A DNA stretch of 64,000 nucleotides, taken from contig NZ_CP041165.1 in NCBI RefSeq assembly GCF_014905095.1, positions 1,116,001 to 1,180,000 of the forward strand, read 5' to 3'. The DNA is from Sulfurimonas marina (lineage in GTDB: Bacteria > Campylobacterota > Campylobacteria > Campylobacterales > Sulfurimonadaceae). Made by a program: the position numbers and the translations under genes. Numbering within the stretch: the first letter of the stretch is position 1; every line of letters starts with the position of its first letter. Shown piece after piece: positions 32,285-41,809 of this stretch. The notes under the pieces are model-generated. The model did not search any database. It had not been told where the DNA came from and was given only the letters and a program-made list of their open reading frames with translations.

Positions 32285-33436
32285 TTAGAATACCTCTTTT
32301 ACTTTGTTTACAATTTCATATGGAGAGATAGCTCTACCATTAACTTTGTATAGACCTTCAATGTCAAGTCTACCAGATACACGCTCTACTTCTTCAGTAT
32401 ATTGTCTGATATTTAACTCAACACAAAGAACATTTTTGATTTTGTCTGTATACTTTTTCATAGTATCAGCCGGACTTGGCCATAAAGTAATTGGTCTAAA
32501 TAAACCAGCTTTGATACCTTCAGCTCTTAAGTGACGAATAGCCTCTTTAGCTGCAAGAGAAACAGAACCGTAAGCGATGATAAGTACTTCACCCTCTTCA
32601 CCAGTTAAGTCATCTAACATAAACTCTTCGTTAGACTCAATCTCATCTGTATGCATCATAACTTTATCTTCAAGTCTTTGAATTAGTTTACGACAAGTTT
32701 CAATCTCTTCAGTTGGGAATCCCATAGCATCATGGTGAAGACCTGTAAAGTGATATCTGTAACCTTGGAACATTGGGTTAAGAACTGCCGGTTGATCAGC
32801 TTCACACTCATAAGGTCTATAATCTTCCGGAGCACCGTCAAATGTTTTTCTTGGAACGATTCCAGCTTTTACATCTTCAGCAGTTGGAAGCATAGCTTTA
32901 CCATGCATGTGACCAATTGTTTCATCTAATAATACGAATACCGGTTGCATGAATCTGTCAGCTAAGTTGAATGCACGAACAGTTTCAGTATAACATTCAG
33001 CTAAGTTACCAGCACATAAAGTGATTGAACGGTAGTCACCATGAGACGGGTTTTTCGCCTGACGAACGTCACCTTGAGATACACGAGTTGGAAGACCAGT
33101 TGATGGACCACCACGCATAACGTTTACAACAACTAAAGGAACTTCAGCCATTTGAGCAAGACCAAGGTTTTCAGCTTTTAGTGAAATACCAGGACCTGAA
33201 GTAGCTGTCATAGTACGAACACCAGCCATACCAGCACCAGCAGCCGCAGCAACACCAGCGATCTCATCTTCCATCTGAATTGCAGTACCGCCAACAGCCG
33301 GTAATAAATCAGAAATTGTGTGCATTACTTCTGATGAAGGAGTAATTGGATATCCTCCGAAAAATCTACATCCAGCATCAACCGCCGCGATTGCAGCCAG
33401 GTCATTACCAGTTGAAATTACTTCTCTTAATGCCAT
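32285..33436 (-). CDS. oorA: 2-oxoglutarate:acceptor oxidoreductase, alpha subunit
   Basis: Alpha subunit supplying the pyrimidine-binding part of the TPP site. G-Y-P-I-T-P-S-S-E and Q-M-E-D-E-I-A are the conserved N-terminal motifs, followed by T-A-T-S-G-P-G-I-S-L-K and G-G-P-S-T-G-L-P-T. The 383-residue length is normal. It overlaps the oorD stop by one base. Confidence 0.95.
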   Translation of the reverse strand: MALREVISTGNDLAAIAAVDAGCRFFGGYPITPSSEVMHTISDLLPAVGGTAIQMEDEIAGVAAAAGAGMAGVRTMTATSGPGISLKAENLGLAQMAEVPLVVVNVMRGGPSTGLPTRVSQGDVRQAKNPSHGDYRSITLCAGNLAECYTETVRAFNLADRFMQPVFVLLDETIGHMHGKAMLPTAEDVKAGIVPRKTFDGAPEDYRPYECEADQPAVLNPMFQGYRYHFTGLHHDAMGFPTEEIETCRKLIQRLEDKVMMHTDEIESNEEFMLDDLTGEEGEVLIIAYGSVSLAAKEAIRHLRAEGIKAGLFRPITLWPSPADTMKKYTDKIKNVLCVELNIRQYTEEVERVSGRLDIEGLYKVNGRAISPYEIVNKVKEVF

Positions 33437-33771
33437 TACTTAACTCCTTGTTGATCTAGAGACATATAGTTGTTTGCAATAATTTTTGCTTGACGCTCTT
33501 TAGCCTCATCAGTTAATTTTGCAAATTTATAATCTTTTTTACTTGCTACATAGATAGCAAAATCTGGACATGTAAGTTCACACTCATTACATCCAATACA
33601 AGCCTCAGGATGATCGATTGAGATCATTGCTCCTAAAGTTGATGTTGAATCATATCTCATACCTAGTACACCTGATGGACATACCGATACACAAATATCA
33701 CATGCTTTACAATTCGCAGTATTTACCCATACTGGATCATTGTTAACATTTTCAGTCATTCCACTTGCCAT
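33436..33771 (-). CDS. oorD: 2-oxoglutarate:acceptor oxidoreductase, delta (ferredoxin) subunit
   Basis: A 111-residue protein with two 4Fe-4S motifs: C-K-A-C-D-I-C-V-S-V-C-P and C-I-G-C-N-E-C-E-L-T-C-P. It delivers electrons to or from the oorABC core. The order D-A-B-C matches the Helicobacter operon. GAGGAG precedes the start. A 157-base gap separates it from sucD. Confidence 0.95.
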   Translation of the reverse strand: MASGMTENVNNDPVWVNTANCKACDICVSVCPSGVLGMRYDSTSTLGAMISIDHPEACIGCNECELTCPDFAIYVASKKDYKFAKLTDEAKERQAKIIANNYMSLDQQGVK

Positions 33772-33872
33772 TTATTCTCCTCTTGTCAAATACAAATATA
33801 ATTCGTATGTTACTCTTAGTAATAACAGATTATCTAATTTTTATTAACTTTCTCATTAATTGTGCTGTTAAC

Positions 33873-33910
33873 GCTCACCTCGTGTATAAAATAGTTACAC
33901 ATTGGTAAGC
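33873..33910. repeat. Nested inverted repeat between sucD and oorD
   Basis: GTGTA (33882-33886) and TACAC (33896-33900) are inverted, and outside them GCTCACC (33873-33879) and GGTAAGC (33904-33910) pair at six of seven positions. No T run follows in the operon direction, so it looks like an RNA-processing or pausing element, or an operator for an oor promoter, rather than a terminator. Confidence 0.4.
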
Positions 33911-33928
33911 TCACACTGCCGGAAAGCC

Positions 33929-34801
33929 TTATTTTTTTAGAACTTCTGCTACTGCCTTACCTATTTCTGCAGGTGAAACAACAACTTTAACACCAGCAGC
34001 TTCTAAAGCTTCCATTTTTTCTTTCGCTGTACCAGCAGAACCAGAAACGATTGCACCAGCATGACCCATACGTTTCCCTTTAGGAGCAGTTTGACCAGCG
34101 ATAAATGCAACAACAGGTTTAGTAATGTTTTCTTTAATGAAAGCAGCAGCTTGGATCTCTAAATCCCCACCGATTTCACCAATCATTACGATTGCTTCAG
34201 TTTCCGGATCTTCTTCGAACATTGGAAGAAGTTGTTTGTATGAAAGACCGATAATCGGGTCCCCACCAATACCAACTGCAGTAGTAATACCAAATCCTTC
34301 ATTACATACTTGGTTTGCACCTTCGTAAGTTAATGTACCAGATTTAGAGATAAGACCTACATTACCTTTTTTGAAAATCATACCAGGCATGATTCCTATT
34401 TTACACTCTTCTGCAGTAATAATACCAGGACAGTTTGGCCCGATAGTTTTCATGTTGTGTTTAGTAGCATATGCTTTTGCAGCTTGCATGTCACGAACAG
34501 GAGCACCTTCAGTAATTACAACTGCAAGTTCAATACCAGCATCAGCAGCTTCCATTACAGCATCTGCAACAAATGCAGGTGGAACGAAAATCATAGAAAC
34601 AGTAGCACCAGTAGTAGCTACTGCATCTTTTACAGTATTGAAAACAGGTTTACCAAGGTGTTCTTGACCACCTTTGTTTGGTGTAACACCACCAACAATT
34701 TGAGTTCCGTATGCTAAACATTGCTCAGCATGGAAAGTACCCTCTTTCCCTGTGAAACCTTGTACAATTACTTTTGTATCTTTATTTACTAAAATACTCA
34801 T
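33929..34801 (-). CDS. sucD: Succinyl-CoA synthetase, alpha subunit
   Basis: Binds CoA and carries the phosphohistidine. The CoA-fold motif [12 protein letters not shown] is at the N-terminus, P-N-C-P-G-I and I-G-G-D-P follow, and the active His is in [10 protein letters not shown] near residue 246. The 290-residue length is exact for the family. It starts five bases after sucC ends. Confidence 0.97.
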   Translation of the reverse strand: MSILVNKDTKVIVQGFTGKEGTFHAEQCLAYGTQIVGGVTPNKGGQEHLGKPVFNTVKDAVATTGATVSMIFVPPAFVADAVMEAADAGIELAVVITEGAPVRDMQAAKAYATKHNMKTIGPNCPGIITAEECKIGIMPGMIFKKGNVGLISKSGTLTYEGANQVCNEGFGITTAVGIGGDPIIGLSYKQLLPMFEEDPETEAIVMIGEIGGDLEIQAAAFIKENITKPVVAFIAGQTAPKGKRMGHAGAIVSGSAGTAKEKMEALEAAGVKVVVSPAEIGKAVAEVLKK

Positions 34802-34806
34802 CTAAA

Positions 34807-35979
34807 TTACTCTCCTTTCGCTGCAGCTACTGCTTTTGCAGCACCGTCTGCTAAATCTGTTGCTGCAATTACGTTTTCAATTCCAGCGTTTTTAAGAATC
34901 TCTGCTGCCTCTGGTGCATTTGTACCATCAAGACGAACAATTACCGGTACATGTACATCAGTAAGTTTAGTTGCTTCTAAAATACCGTTTGCAATACGAT
35001 CACATCTTACGATACCACCGAAGATATTTACGAAGATTGCTTTTACGTTAGGGTTTTTAAGAATAATCTCAAAACCTTTTGCAACAGTTTCAGCGTTTGC
35101 AGAACCACCAACATCAAGGAAGTTTGCAGGTGTACCACCCATATAGTTAATTGTATCCATAGTACCCATCGCAAGACCAGCACCATTTACCATACAACCA
35201 ATTTCACCATCAAGAGATACATAAGAAAGACCATAACGGCTTGCTTCTCTCTCATCAGGATCCTCTTCAGAGATATCTCTCATATCTTCGATATCAGGGT
35301 GACGTCCAAGAGCAGAATCATCAAATCCCATTTTACCGTCAAGTGCTAAGAATTCACCTGCACCAGTTTTAATAAGTGGATTGATCTCGATCATCTCTGC
35401 ATCATTGTCCATATATACATTGTATAAAGCTTTTGCAAATTTTAAAAAGTTCTTTTGCTCAACTTTATCAGTGATACCTAATCCGAATAATAATTCTCTA
35501 CCGTGGAAACCTTGAAAACCGATAGCTGGATCAACAGCAACTTTTACGATTTTTTCCGGAGTCTCTTCAGCTACTTTTTCAATCTCCATACCACCTTCAG
35601 TAGAAGCCATGATTACAGGCATCTCTTTAGCACGGTCAAGTACTACACCAAGATATAACTCATCTTTAATGTCTGCACCCTCTTCGATGTAAACTTTTTG
35701 AACCAGTTTACCCTCTGGTCCAGTTTGGTGAGTTACCAGTTGCATACCTAAAATTTCAGATGCAAGTGTTTTTACTTCCTCTAAAGACTTAGCAAGTTTT
35801 ACACCACCGCCAAGACCACGTCCACCAGCGTGAATTTGAGCTTTTACAACCCAAATGTTTCCACCAAGTTCTTGAGCATTTAAAAATGCTTGCTCTGGCG
35901 TATTTGCCACAATACCTCTTGGTGTTGGTACACCATATTTAGCAAAAATTTGTTTTGCTTGATATTCATGTATATTCAT
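34807..35979 (-). CDS. sucC: Succinyl-CoA synthetase, beta subunit
   Basis: ATP-grasp subunit that binds nucleotide and forms succinyl phosphate. The N-terminus M-N-I-H-E-Y-Q-A-K is typical, H-A-G-G-R-G and E-I-N-P-L are the ATP/Mg segments, and G-A-G-L-A-M-G-T-M-D and N-I-F-G-G-I lie in the C-terminal ligase domain. The 390-residue length is normal. It lies 27 bases downstream of fumC. Confidence 0.97.
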   Translation of the reverse strand: MNIHEYQAKQIFAKYGVPTPRGIVANTPEQAFLNAQELGGNIWVVKAQIHAGGRGLGGGVKLAKSLEEVKTLASEILGMQLVTHQTGPEGKLVQKVYIEEGADIKDELYLGVVLDRAKEMPVIMASTEGGMEIEKVAEETPEKIVKVAVDPAIGFQGFHGRELLFGLGITDKVEQKNFLKFAKALYNVYMDNDAEMIEINPLIKTGAGEFLALDGKMGFDDSALGRHPDIEDMRDISEEDPDEREASRYGLSYVSLDGEIGCMVNGAGLAMGTMDTINYMGGTPANFLDVGGSANAETVAKGFEIILKNPNVKAIFVNIFGGIVRCDRIANGILEATKLTDVHVPVIVRLDGTNAPEAAEILKNAGIENVIAATDLADGAAKAVAAAKGE

Positions 35980-36006
35980 TTATTCTCCTTGTTTTAAAGT
36001 GGACGC

Positions 36007-37398
36007 TTACGCTTTTGGCGCAATCATCTCTTCTGGTTTTACATATTCATCAAACTGCTCTGCAGTTAAAAGACCAAGCTCAATTGCTGTAGCTTTTAAT
36101 GTAGAGTTGTTTTTATGTGCAGTTTTTGCAATTTTTGCTGCATTTTCATAACCGATATATGGGTTAAGTGCAGTAACTAACATTAATGAATCATGTAAGA
36201 AATGATCAATTTTTGCTTCATTTGGCATAATTCCAACTGCAGCGTTATCATTAAATGAAACGATTGAGTCACTTAAAAGTCTTACAGATTGTAAGAAGTT
36301 GTAAGCGATTACCGGTTTAAATACATTTAACTCAAAGTTACCTTGAGATGCTGCAAAACCGATAGTTGCATCGTTACCCATAACTTGACAAGTAACCATA
36401 GTTACCGCTTCAGATTGAGTTGGATTTACTTTACCAGGCATAATAGATGAACCCGGCTCATTTTCAGGGATAGAGATCTCACCAAGACCACATCTAGGGC
36501 CAGATGCCAACCATCTAACATCATTAGCAATTTTCATCATATCTGCAGCTAAAGCTTTTAATGCACCGTGAGCGAATACTAATGCATCGTGAGAAGTTAA
36601 AGCATGAAATTTATTTGGAGCTGTAATAAAATCATGACCAGTTAACTCTGAAAGTTTTTTAGCTACTCTTTCACCTAATTCAGGGTGAGCATTTAAACCT
36701 GTACCAACAGCTGTACCACCAAGAGCAAGTTCACGAACAGCTTCTAATGAATCTTTAGCCATTTTTTCAGACTTAGCAAGCATCTCTACCCATCCGCTGA
36801 TCTCTTGACCAAGTGTAAGCGGAGTAGCATCTTGAAGGTGTGTACGACCGATTTTTACGATCGAGTTAAACGCTTCAGATTTTGCTTGTAAAGTTGCTTT
36901 TAGTTTAGCGATAGCCGGTAATAATCTCTCTTCAACTGCAATAACAGAAGCTACGTGTAAAGCTGTCGGGTATGTATCGTTTGAACTTTGAGATTTATTT
37001 ACATCATCATTTGGATGTACTAATTTCTCTTTTCTGAAATCACCACCTAAAATTTCAGTGGCACGATTTGCAAGAACTTCATTATTGTTCATGTTCGATT
37101 GTGTACCTGAACCTGTTTGCCATACAACTAGAGGATAGTTTCCATCAAGTTTTCCAGCAAGCATATCATCAGCAGCTTGTGCAATAGCATCAGCTTTTGC
37201 AGCATCAAGTTTCCCAAGATCTTTATTTACTAAAGCTACTGCTTTTTTAAGATATGAGAATGCTCTTGTAATTTCATACGGCATTGTTTCTTCGCCGATT
37301 TTAAAGTTTTGAATAGATCTTTGTGTTTGTGCAGCCCAGTAAGCATCTACCGGAACTTGCATTTCACCCATTGTATCTTTTTCTATACGTGTACTCAT
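36007..37398 (-). CDS. fumC: Fumarate hydratase class II
   Basis: Oxygen-stable, iron-free fumarase. The signature [13 protein letters not shown] is intact, and R-T-H-L-Q-D-A-T-P and the N-terminal [12 protein letters not shown] match. The 463-residue length is normal. Six bases separate it from mdh upstream. Confidence 0.96.
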   Translation of the reverse strand: MSTRIEKDTMGEMQVPVDAYWAAQTQRSIQNFKIGEETMPYEITRAFSYLKKAVALVNKDLGKLDAAKADAIAQAADDMLAGKLDGNYPLVVWQTGSGTQSNMNNNEVLANRATEILGGDFRKEKLVHPNDDVNKSQSSNDTYPTALHVASVIAVEERLLPAIAKLKATLQAKSEAFNSIVKIGRTHLQDATPLTLGQEISGWVEMLAKSEKMAKDSLEAVRELALGGTAVGTGLNAHPELGERVAKKLSELTGHDFITAPNKFHALTSHDALVFAHGALKALAADMMKIANDVRWLASGPRCGLGEISIPENEPGSSIMPGKVNPTQSEAVTMVTCQVMGNDATIGFAASQGNFELNVFKPVIAYNFLQSVRLLSDSIVSFNDNAAVGIMPNEAKIDHFLHDSLMLVTALNPYIGYENAAKIAKTAHKNNSTLKATAIELGLLTAEQFDEYVKPEEMIAPKA

Positions 37399-37404
37399 AA
37401 GTTA

Positions 37405-38361
37405 TTATTTCCCTTCAAAAAAGTTATTTTTATTTAAAGTATCGATTAGTGTTTGAACAGAATCGCAAGATTTTTTGAACATATCTTTCTCTTTGTCATC
37501 TAACGTTACTTCAATAATTTTTTCAGCACCTTTAGCTCCAAGCATTACAGGTACACCAGATACAACATCGCTATATCCGTATTCACCGTCAAGATAAACC
37601 GCACATGGGTGAATCTGTTTTGTATCTTTTAAGATAGCCTCAACCATGATTGCAGTTGATTTAGCAGGTGCATAATATGCTGAACCTGTTTTTAAATAAC
37701 CTACGATCTCAGCACCACCGTGACGAGTACGATCAACGATCTCGTCAATCTCATCTTGGCTTAATACATCTGAAAGAGGTACACCTGCTACAGTTGAGTA
37801 TCTTGGTAACGGAACCATATCGTCACCGTGACCACCCATAACTGAAGCACGGATTTGACCTCCGCCGTATCCTAGTTTCTCTTGAATAAATGCTGCCATT
37901 CTTGAACTATCTAAAATACCAGCCATTCCGATTACACGGCTTCTATCGAAACCACTCTCTTTTAATGCAACGTAAGTCATTGCATCTAACGGGTTAGATA
38001 CCATGATAATTACTGCATTTGGAGAATATTTTGCTATTCCTTGAATAACATCTCTTGTGATATTTGCATTGATCATAAGTAGATCATCTCTACTCATACC
38101 AGGAAGTCTTGGGCTTCCTGCTGTTACAACAACTACATCACAATCAACTAGATCTGACATCTCTTCTGCAACACTAACAACTGTATGACTTCTTACAGCC
38201 GATGCAGCTTGAGACATATCTAGAGCTTTACCTTTTGCTACATCAATCTTATTATCACGTAGGATAATTTCATGACAAGATCCAAGCATTGCGAGAGAAT
38301 AAGCTACCGTCGCTCCAACGTTACCAGCTCCTACTATCCCTACTCTTTTACCTTGATTCAT
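37405..38361 (-). CDS. mdh: Malate dehydrogenase (LDH-like type)
   Basis: NAD-dependent interconversion of malate and oxaloacetate. The nucleotide-binding G-A-G-N-V-G is at residues 11-16, [15 protein letters not shown] is the substrate loop, and the catalytic His lies in [10 protein letters not shown]. The 318-residue length and motifs are those of the tetrameric, LDH-like MDH. A structured gap upstream separates it from icd. Confidence 0.95.
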   Translation of the reverse strand: MNQGKRVGIVGAGNVGATVAYSLAMLGSCHEIILRDNKIDVAKGKALDMSQAASAVRSHTVVSVAEEMSDLVDCDVVVVTAGSPRLPGMSRDDLLMINANITRDVIQGIAKYSPNAVIIMVSNPLDAMTYVALKESGFDRSRVIGMAGILDSSRMAAFIQEKLGYGGGQIRASVMGGHGDDMVPLPRYSTVAGVPLSDVLSQDEIDEIVDRTRHGGAEIVGYLKTGSAYYAPAKSTAIMVEAILKDTKQIHPCAVYLDGEYGYSDVVSGVPVMLGAKGAEKIIEVTLDDKEKDMFKKSCDSVQTLIDTLNKNNFFEGK

Positions 38362-38471
38362 TTACGCTCCTTGATATTATATACTATGACACACATTTAG
38401 ATACACTTAAACAATATGTGCGAACACACAACACTTAAGTATACTACGTGCCATATTAAGGTGAGGTTATT

Positions 38472-38543
38472 TTTCACCTTTTATATAAAACAACCTTCGG
38501 TGTTTCATATAAAAAGTGAAAGCTACATGCAAAAAGCATGTAG
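38472..38543 (-). terminator. Two tandem hairpins between icd and mdh
   Basis: Read in the direction of icd transcription, CTACATGC/GCATGTAG arms (38543-38536 and 38530-38523, perfect 8 bp) come first. A longer hairpin follows with 21-base arms at 38521-38501 and 38492-38472 that match at 19 positions around the loop bases 38493-38500. They probably end icd transcription, letting mdh use its own promoter. Confidence 0.7.
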
Positions 38544-38558
38544 TTTTCTAAAACGATA

Positions 38559-40733
38559 TTATATAGCGTCGATAATAGCGTTTAATGTAGCAGATGGACG
38601 CATAGCTTTTTCAGCTTTTGCATCATCTGGATGGAAGTATCCACCGATGTCTTGAGGTTTACCTTCAGCAGCTAAAAGCTCAGACATAATTTTATCTTCA
38701 TTTTCAACAAGTGCTTGTGCAACTGGAGCAAATTTAGCAGCTAATTCTGCATTGTCAGATTCAGCAAGAGCTTTTGCCCAGTATTGTGCTACATAGAAGT
38801 GAGAAGCTTTATTATCAGGCTCTCCACATTTTCTTGATGGAGCTTTATTGTTACCAAGGTAACCGTCATTTGCAGCATCAAGACCAGCAGTAACAGCAGC
38901 TAGTTTATCTGAATTGTGTTTTTGAGCAATAAATCTTAAAGACTCAGCAAGTGCTAAGAACTCACCAAGTGAATCCCAACGTAAGTGCCCTTCTTCTAAG
39001 AATTGATCAACGTGTTTTGGAGCAGAACCACCAGCACCAGTTTCATATAATCCACCACCAGCTAATAATGGTACGATTGATAACATTTTCGCAGATGTTC
39101 CAAGCTCTAAAATTGGGTACATATCAGTTAAGTGGTCACGTAAAACGTTACCAGTAACAGCGATAGTATCTTCACCTTTACGGATACGAGCATTTGTAAA
39201 ACGTGTAGCATCTGTAACATTCATGATTTGAATATCTAAACCTGATGTATCGTGATCTTTTAGGTAAGTGTTTACTTTTTTGATCATTTCAGCATCGTGA
39301 GCACGGTTTTCATCTAACCAGAATACTGCAGGGATACCTTCGATACGAGTTCTTTCAACAGTTAAACGAACCCAGTCACGAATTGGAATATCTTTAGCAC
39401 GAGACATTCTCCAGATATCACCAGCTTCACAGTCAAAGCTCATTAATTCAGTACCATCTTCAGCAGTTACAGTAACTTTACCAGCTTCTGCAAGCTCGAA
39501 AGTTGTTGGGTGAGAACCATACTCTTCAGCTTTTTGAGCCATAAGACCGATATTTTGCATAGTACCCATAGTTGTTACATCGTATTGACCGTTTTTAACA
39601 CAATCAGCTACCATCTCAGCATGGAACATACCGTAAGTTGAATCAGGAATAACAGCAACAGTTTCTAATGCGTCACCGTTTCTATCCCATTGTTTACCAC
39701 CTTCACGAACAACAACCGGCATAGAAGCATCAATAATGATGTCATTTGAAGCGTTGAAGTTTGTAGTACCTTTATCAGAGTCAACCATAGCAATTTTAGG
39801 AGCATCAGCTTCTACAACAGCTTGGAAAGCAGCTTTGATTTCAGCTTCTTGAGCGTGACCAGCAATTTTCTTCTCTAAGTCTGACATACCAAGGTTAGGA
39901 TTTACACCTAATTCTTTGAAAAGATCAGCATATTTAGTGAAAACTTCTTCGAAGAAAATTTCAAAACCGTGACCAAACATGATAGGGTCAGAGATTTTCA
40001 TCATAGTAGCTTTTAAGTGAAGTGACCAGATAAGACCTTCAGCTTTTGCTTCATCAATTGTTTTTCTATAGAAATCACGTAATGCAGCAACAGACATGAA
40101 AGTACCGTCAAGGATTTCACCTTCTAATGCATCAACAGTTTTAAGTTCTTTACCATTTAAAGCGATAGTAACTTTTTGTGCTTTATCCATAGTAACAGAT
40201 TTTTCATTACCATAGAAATCACCATTTCCACTCATATGTGCTACACGAGCTTTAGAGTTTTCAGCATATGGCTTAAGTCTATGTGGATTGTTTTTAGCAA
40301 AGTTTTTAACTGCTTTTGCCGCACGACGATCAGAGTTACCTTCACGAAGTACCGGGTTAACAGCTGAACCTAAACAAACACTATATTTAGCTTGAATTGC
40401 TTCTTCTTCAGCATTTGCTGGATTTTCAGGATAGTTAGGAATATCATAACCTTGACCTTGAAGTTCAGCAATACAGTCTTTTAACTGTCCTACAGAAGCA
40501 GAAATGTTTGGAAGTTTGATAATGTTTGCATCTTCTTGAAGTACTACTTCACCAAGTTTAGATAGTTCATCTTCTGCAAGACCCATTGCCGCAAGTACAC
40601 GACCTGCAAGAGAAATATCACTAGTAACCACTTCTACACCTGCTTCTTTAGTGAAAGCATTAACGATTGGTAATAGAGAGTAAGTTGCTAAAGCCGGAGC
40701 TTCATCAATTTTTGACCAAATAATTTTTGACAT
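38559..40733 (-). CDS. icd: Isocitrate dehydrogenase, monomeric NADP-dependent
   Basis: Interconverts isocitrate and 2-oxoglutarate; in reductive TCA bacteria the reaction fixes CO2. The 724-residue, single-chain form is unlike the 400-residue dimeric enzyme. Family segments include S-N-D-I-I-I-D-A-S-M-P, S-G-N-G-D-F-Y-G and G-A-G-G-S-A-P-K-H-V-D-Q. AAGGA precedes the start. The gene lies just upstream of mdh on the same strand but is set apart by two hairpins. Confidence 0.96.
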   Translation of the reverse strand: MSKIIWSKIDEAPALATYSLLPIVNAFTKEAGVEVVTSDISLAGRVLAAMGLAEDELSKLGEVVLQEDANIIKLPNISASVGQLKDCIAELQGQGYDIPNYPENPANAEEEAIQAKYSVCLGSAVNPVLREGNSDRRAAKAVKNFAKNNPHRLKPYAENSKARVAHMSGNGDFYGNEKSVTMDKAQKVTIALNGKELKTVDALEGEILDGTFMSVAALRDFYRKTIDEAKAEGLIWSLHLKATMMKISDPIMFGHGFEIFFEEVFTKYADLFKELGVNPNLGMSDLEKKIAGHAQEAEIKAAFQAVVEADAPKIAMVDSDKGTTNFNASNDIIIDASMPVVVREGGKQWDRNGDALETVAVIPDSTYGMFHAEMVADCVKNGQYDVTTMGTMQNIGLMAQKAEEYGSHPTTFELAEAGKVTVTAEDGTELMSFDCEAGDIWRMSRAKDIPIRDWVRLTVERTRIEGIPAVFWLDENRAHDAEMIKKVNTYLKDHDTSGLDIQIMNVTDATRFTNARIRKGEDTIAVTGNVLRDHLTDMYPILELGTSAKMLSIVPLLAGGGLYETGAGGSAPKHVDQFLEEGHLRWDSLGEFLALAESLRFIAQKHNSDKLAAVTAGLDAANDGYLGNNKAPSRKCGEPDNKASHFYVAQYWAKALAESDNAELAAKFAPVAQALVENEDKIMSELLAAEGKPQDIGGYFHPDDAKAEKAMRPSATLNAIIDAI

Positions 40734-40855
40734 ATCATGTCCTTGTGTTTATTTTAATCCACTTATCTTATGGATTTTACAAGTTTAATGATATCACTAA
40801 GATTGGCAATTTGTACAAAGCTGTGCAAAACATTGCCGTTTATTTTCAAAATGTT

Positions 40856-41809
40856 TCATTTGGTAGCATTTTGTATGTTACGTATGTGTGTAGAATAGTT
40901 ACATGTGAAGTCGTGAACCCCCTTTTTAGACTTCATAAAGTATAAATAGTTAGTTTTAGCAGGGAATATTGCTGCACGTATTGCTTCAAAGCTTACATTG
41001 CAAATGGGAATTTTTGGAACACCTTTATGTATATAAGTATTGTAAAGGGACTTATCGTTTCTAATTCTACTCGGTGTTACTTTTAAATGGGAGTACTTTC
41101 CATAATTTAAACTTCCATCCATTTGTAACTTCATTCCCTTTTTTAGTCTATTGTATACAACAGAGCTTACTAAGGGCATCTCTTCATTATTTGCTGATTC
41201 TTTTTGTATCACTGATGCTATAGATAAATACTGAAACCATTTTTTTTCATTGTATGTTCCAAACACTTTATAAGAATACTCTTTCATTCTTTTAATTGAA
41301 AGCTTTAATAATAAAGATATCAACTCTTTTTCTGTTATACCTATTGGGATCTTATAAGTGTTTGGAACCAATATACCCTCTTGTATAGGAGACTGTTTTA
41401 AAAACTCCTCCTCAAGCGTATTAAAGTCTAATCCTAAATTCTCAGACAATTGTTGTAAAAAGATATAAGTGGTCTCACCAGGAATAAGTGTTACATTTTG
41501 TAGTGCCGCTTTTGCTTTTGTTAACTTATATAAAAAGTCCGCTTTTGTATTTATAGTATCACCCATATCAATCCAGCCGCTTTGAGGTGAACCTATGATT
41601 CGTAACATATATGAATCAAGTTTTGAAATATCATAAGTGTTCTTGTGTAAATGTGATATAATTTGGTTTATAGAGCCCTTAGGAATATATAGAACTCTGG
41701 GCGTTTGAATAGGCTTGTTTAGGTAATAAATGAAAGATACAATAATAATTAACACTATATCTAAAATCCATTCTGCGATCATAAGCTTTCTGTCTTTTGT
41801 CATTTTCAC
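40856..41809 (-). CDS. mltG: Endolytic murein transglycosylase MltG
   Basis: Inner-membrane lytic transglycosylase that cuts nascent glycan strands. One N-terminal membrane segment (residues 12-30) precedes a YceG/MltG domain with L-I-P-G-E-T-T, the catalytic Glu in A-S-V-I-Q-K-E-S, V-Y-N-R-L-K-K-G-M-K-L-Q-M-D-G-S-L-N-Y-G, and P-A-K-T-N-Y-L-Y-F. The start is GTG at 41809 or ATG at 41803; AAGAG fits the ATG. Either way the 5' end overlaps the divergent gene at 41730 by 74-80 bases. The 317-residue length is normal. Confidence 0.9.
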   Translation of the reverse strand: MKMTKDRKLMIAEWILDIVLIIIVSFIYYLNKPIQTPRVLYIPKGSINQIISHLHKNTYDISKLDSYMLRIIGSPQSGWIDMGDTINTKADFLYKLTKAKAALQNVTLIPGETTYIFLQQLSENLGLDFNTLEEEFLKQSPIQEGILVPNTYKIPIGITEKELISLLLKLSIKRMKEYSYKVFGTYNEKKWFQYLSIASVIQKESANNEEMPLVSSVVYNRLKKGMKLQMDGSLNYGKYSHLKVTPSRIRNDKSLYNTYIHKGVPKIPICNVSFEAIRAAIFPAKTNYLYFMKSKKGVHDFTCNYSTHIRNIQNATK

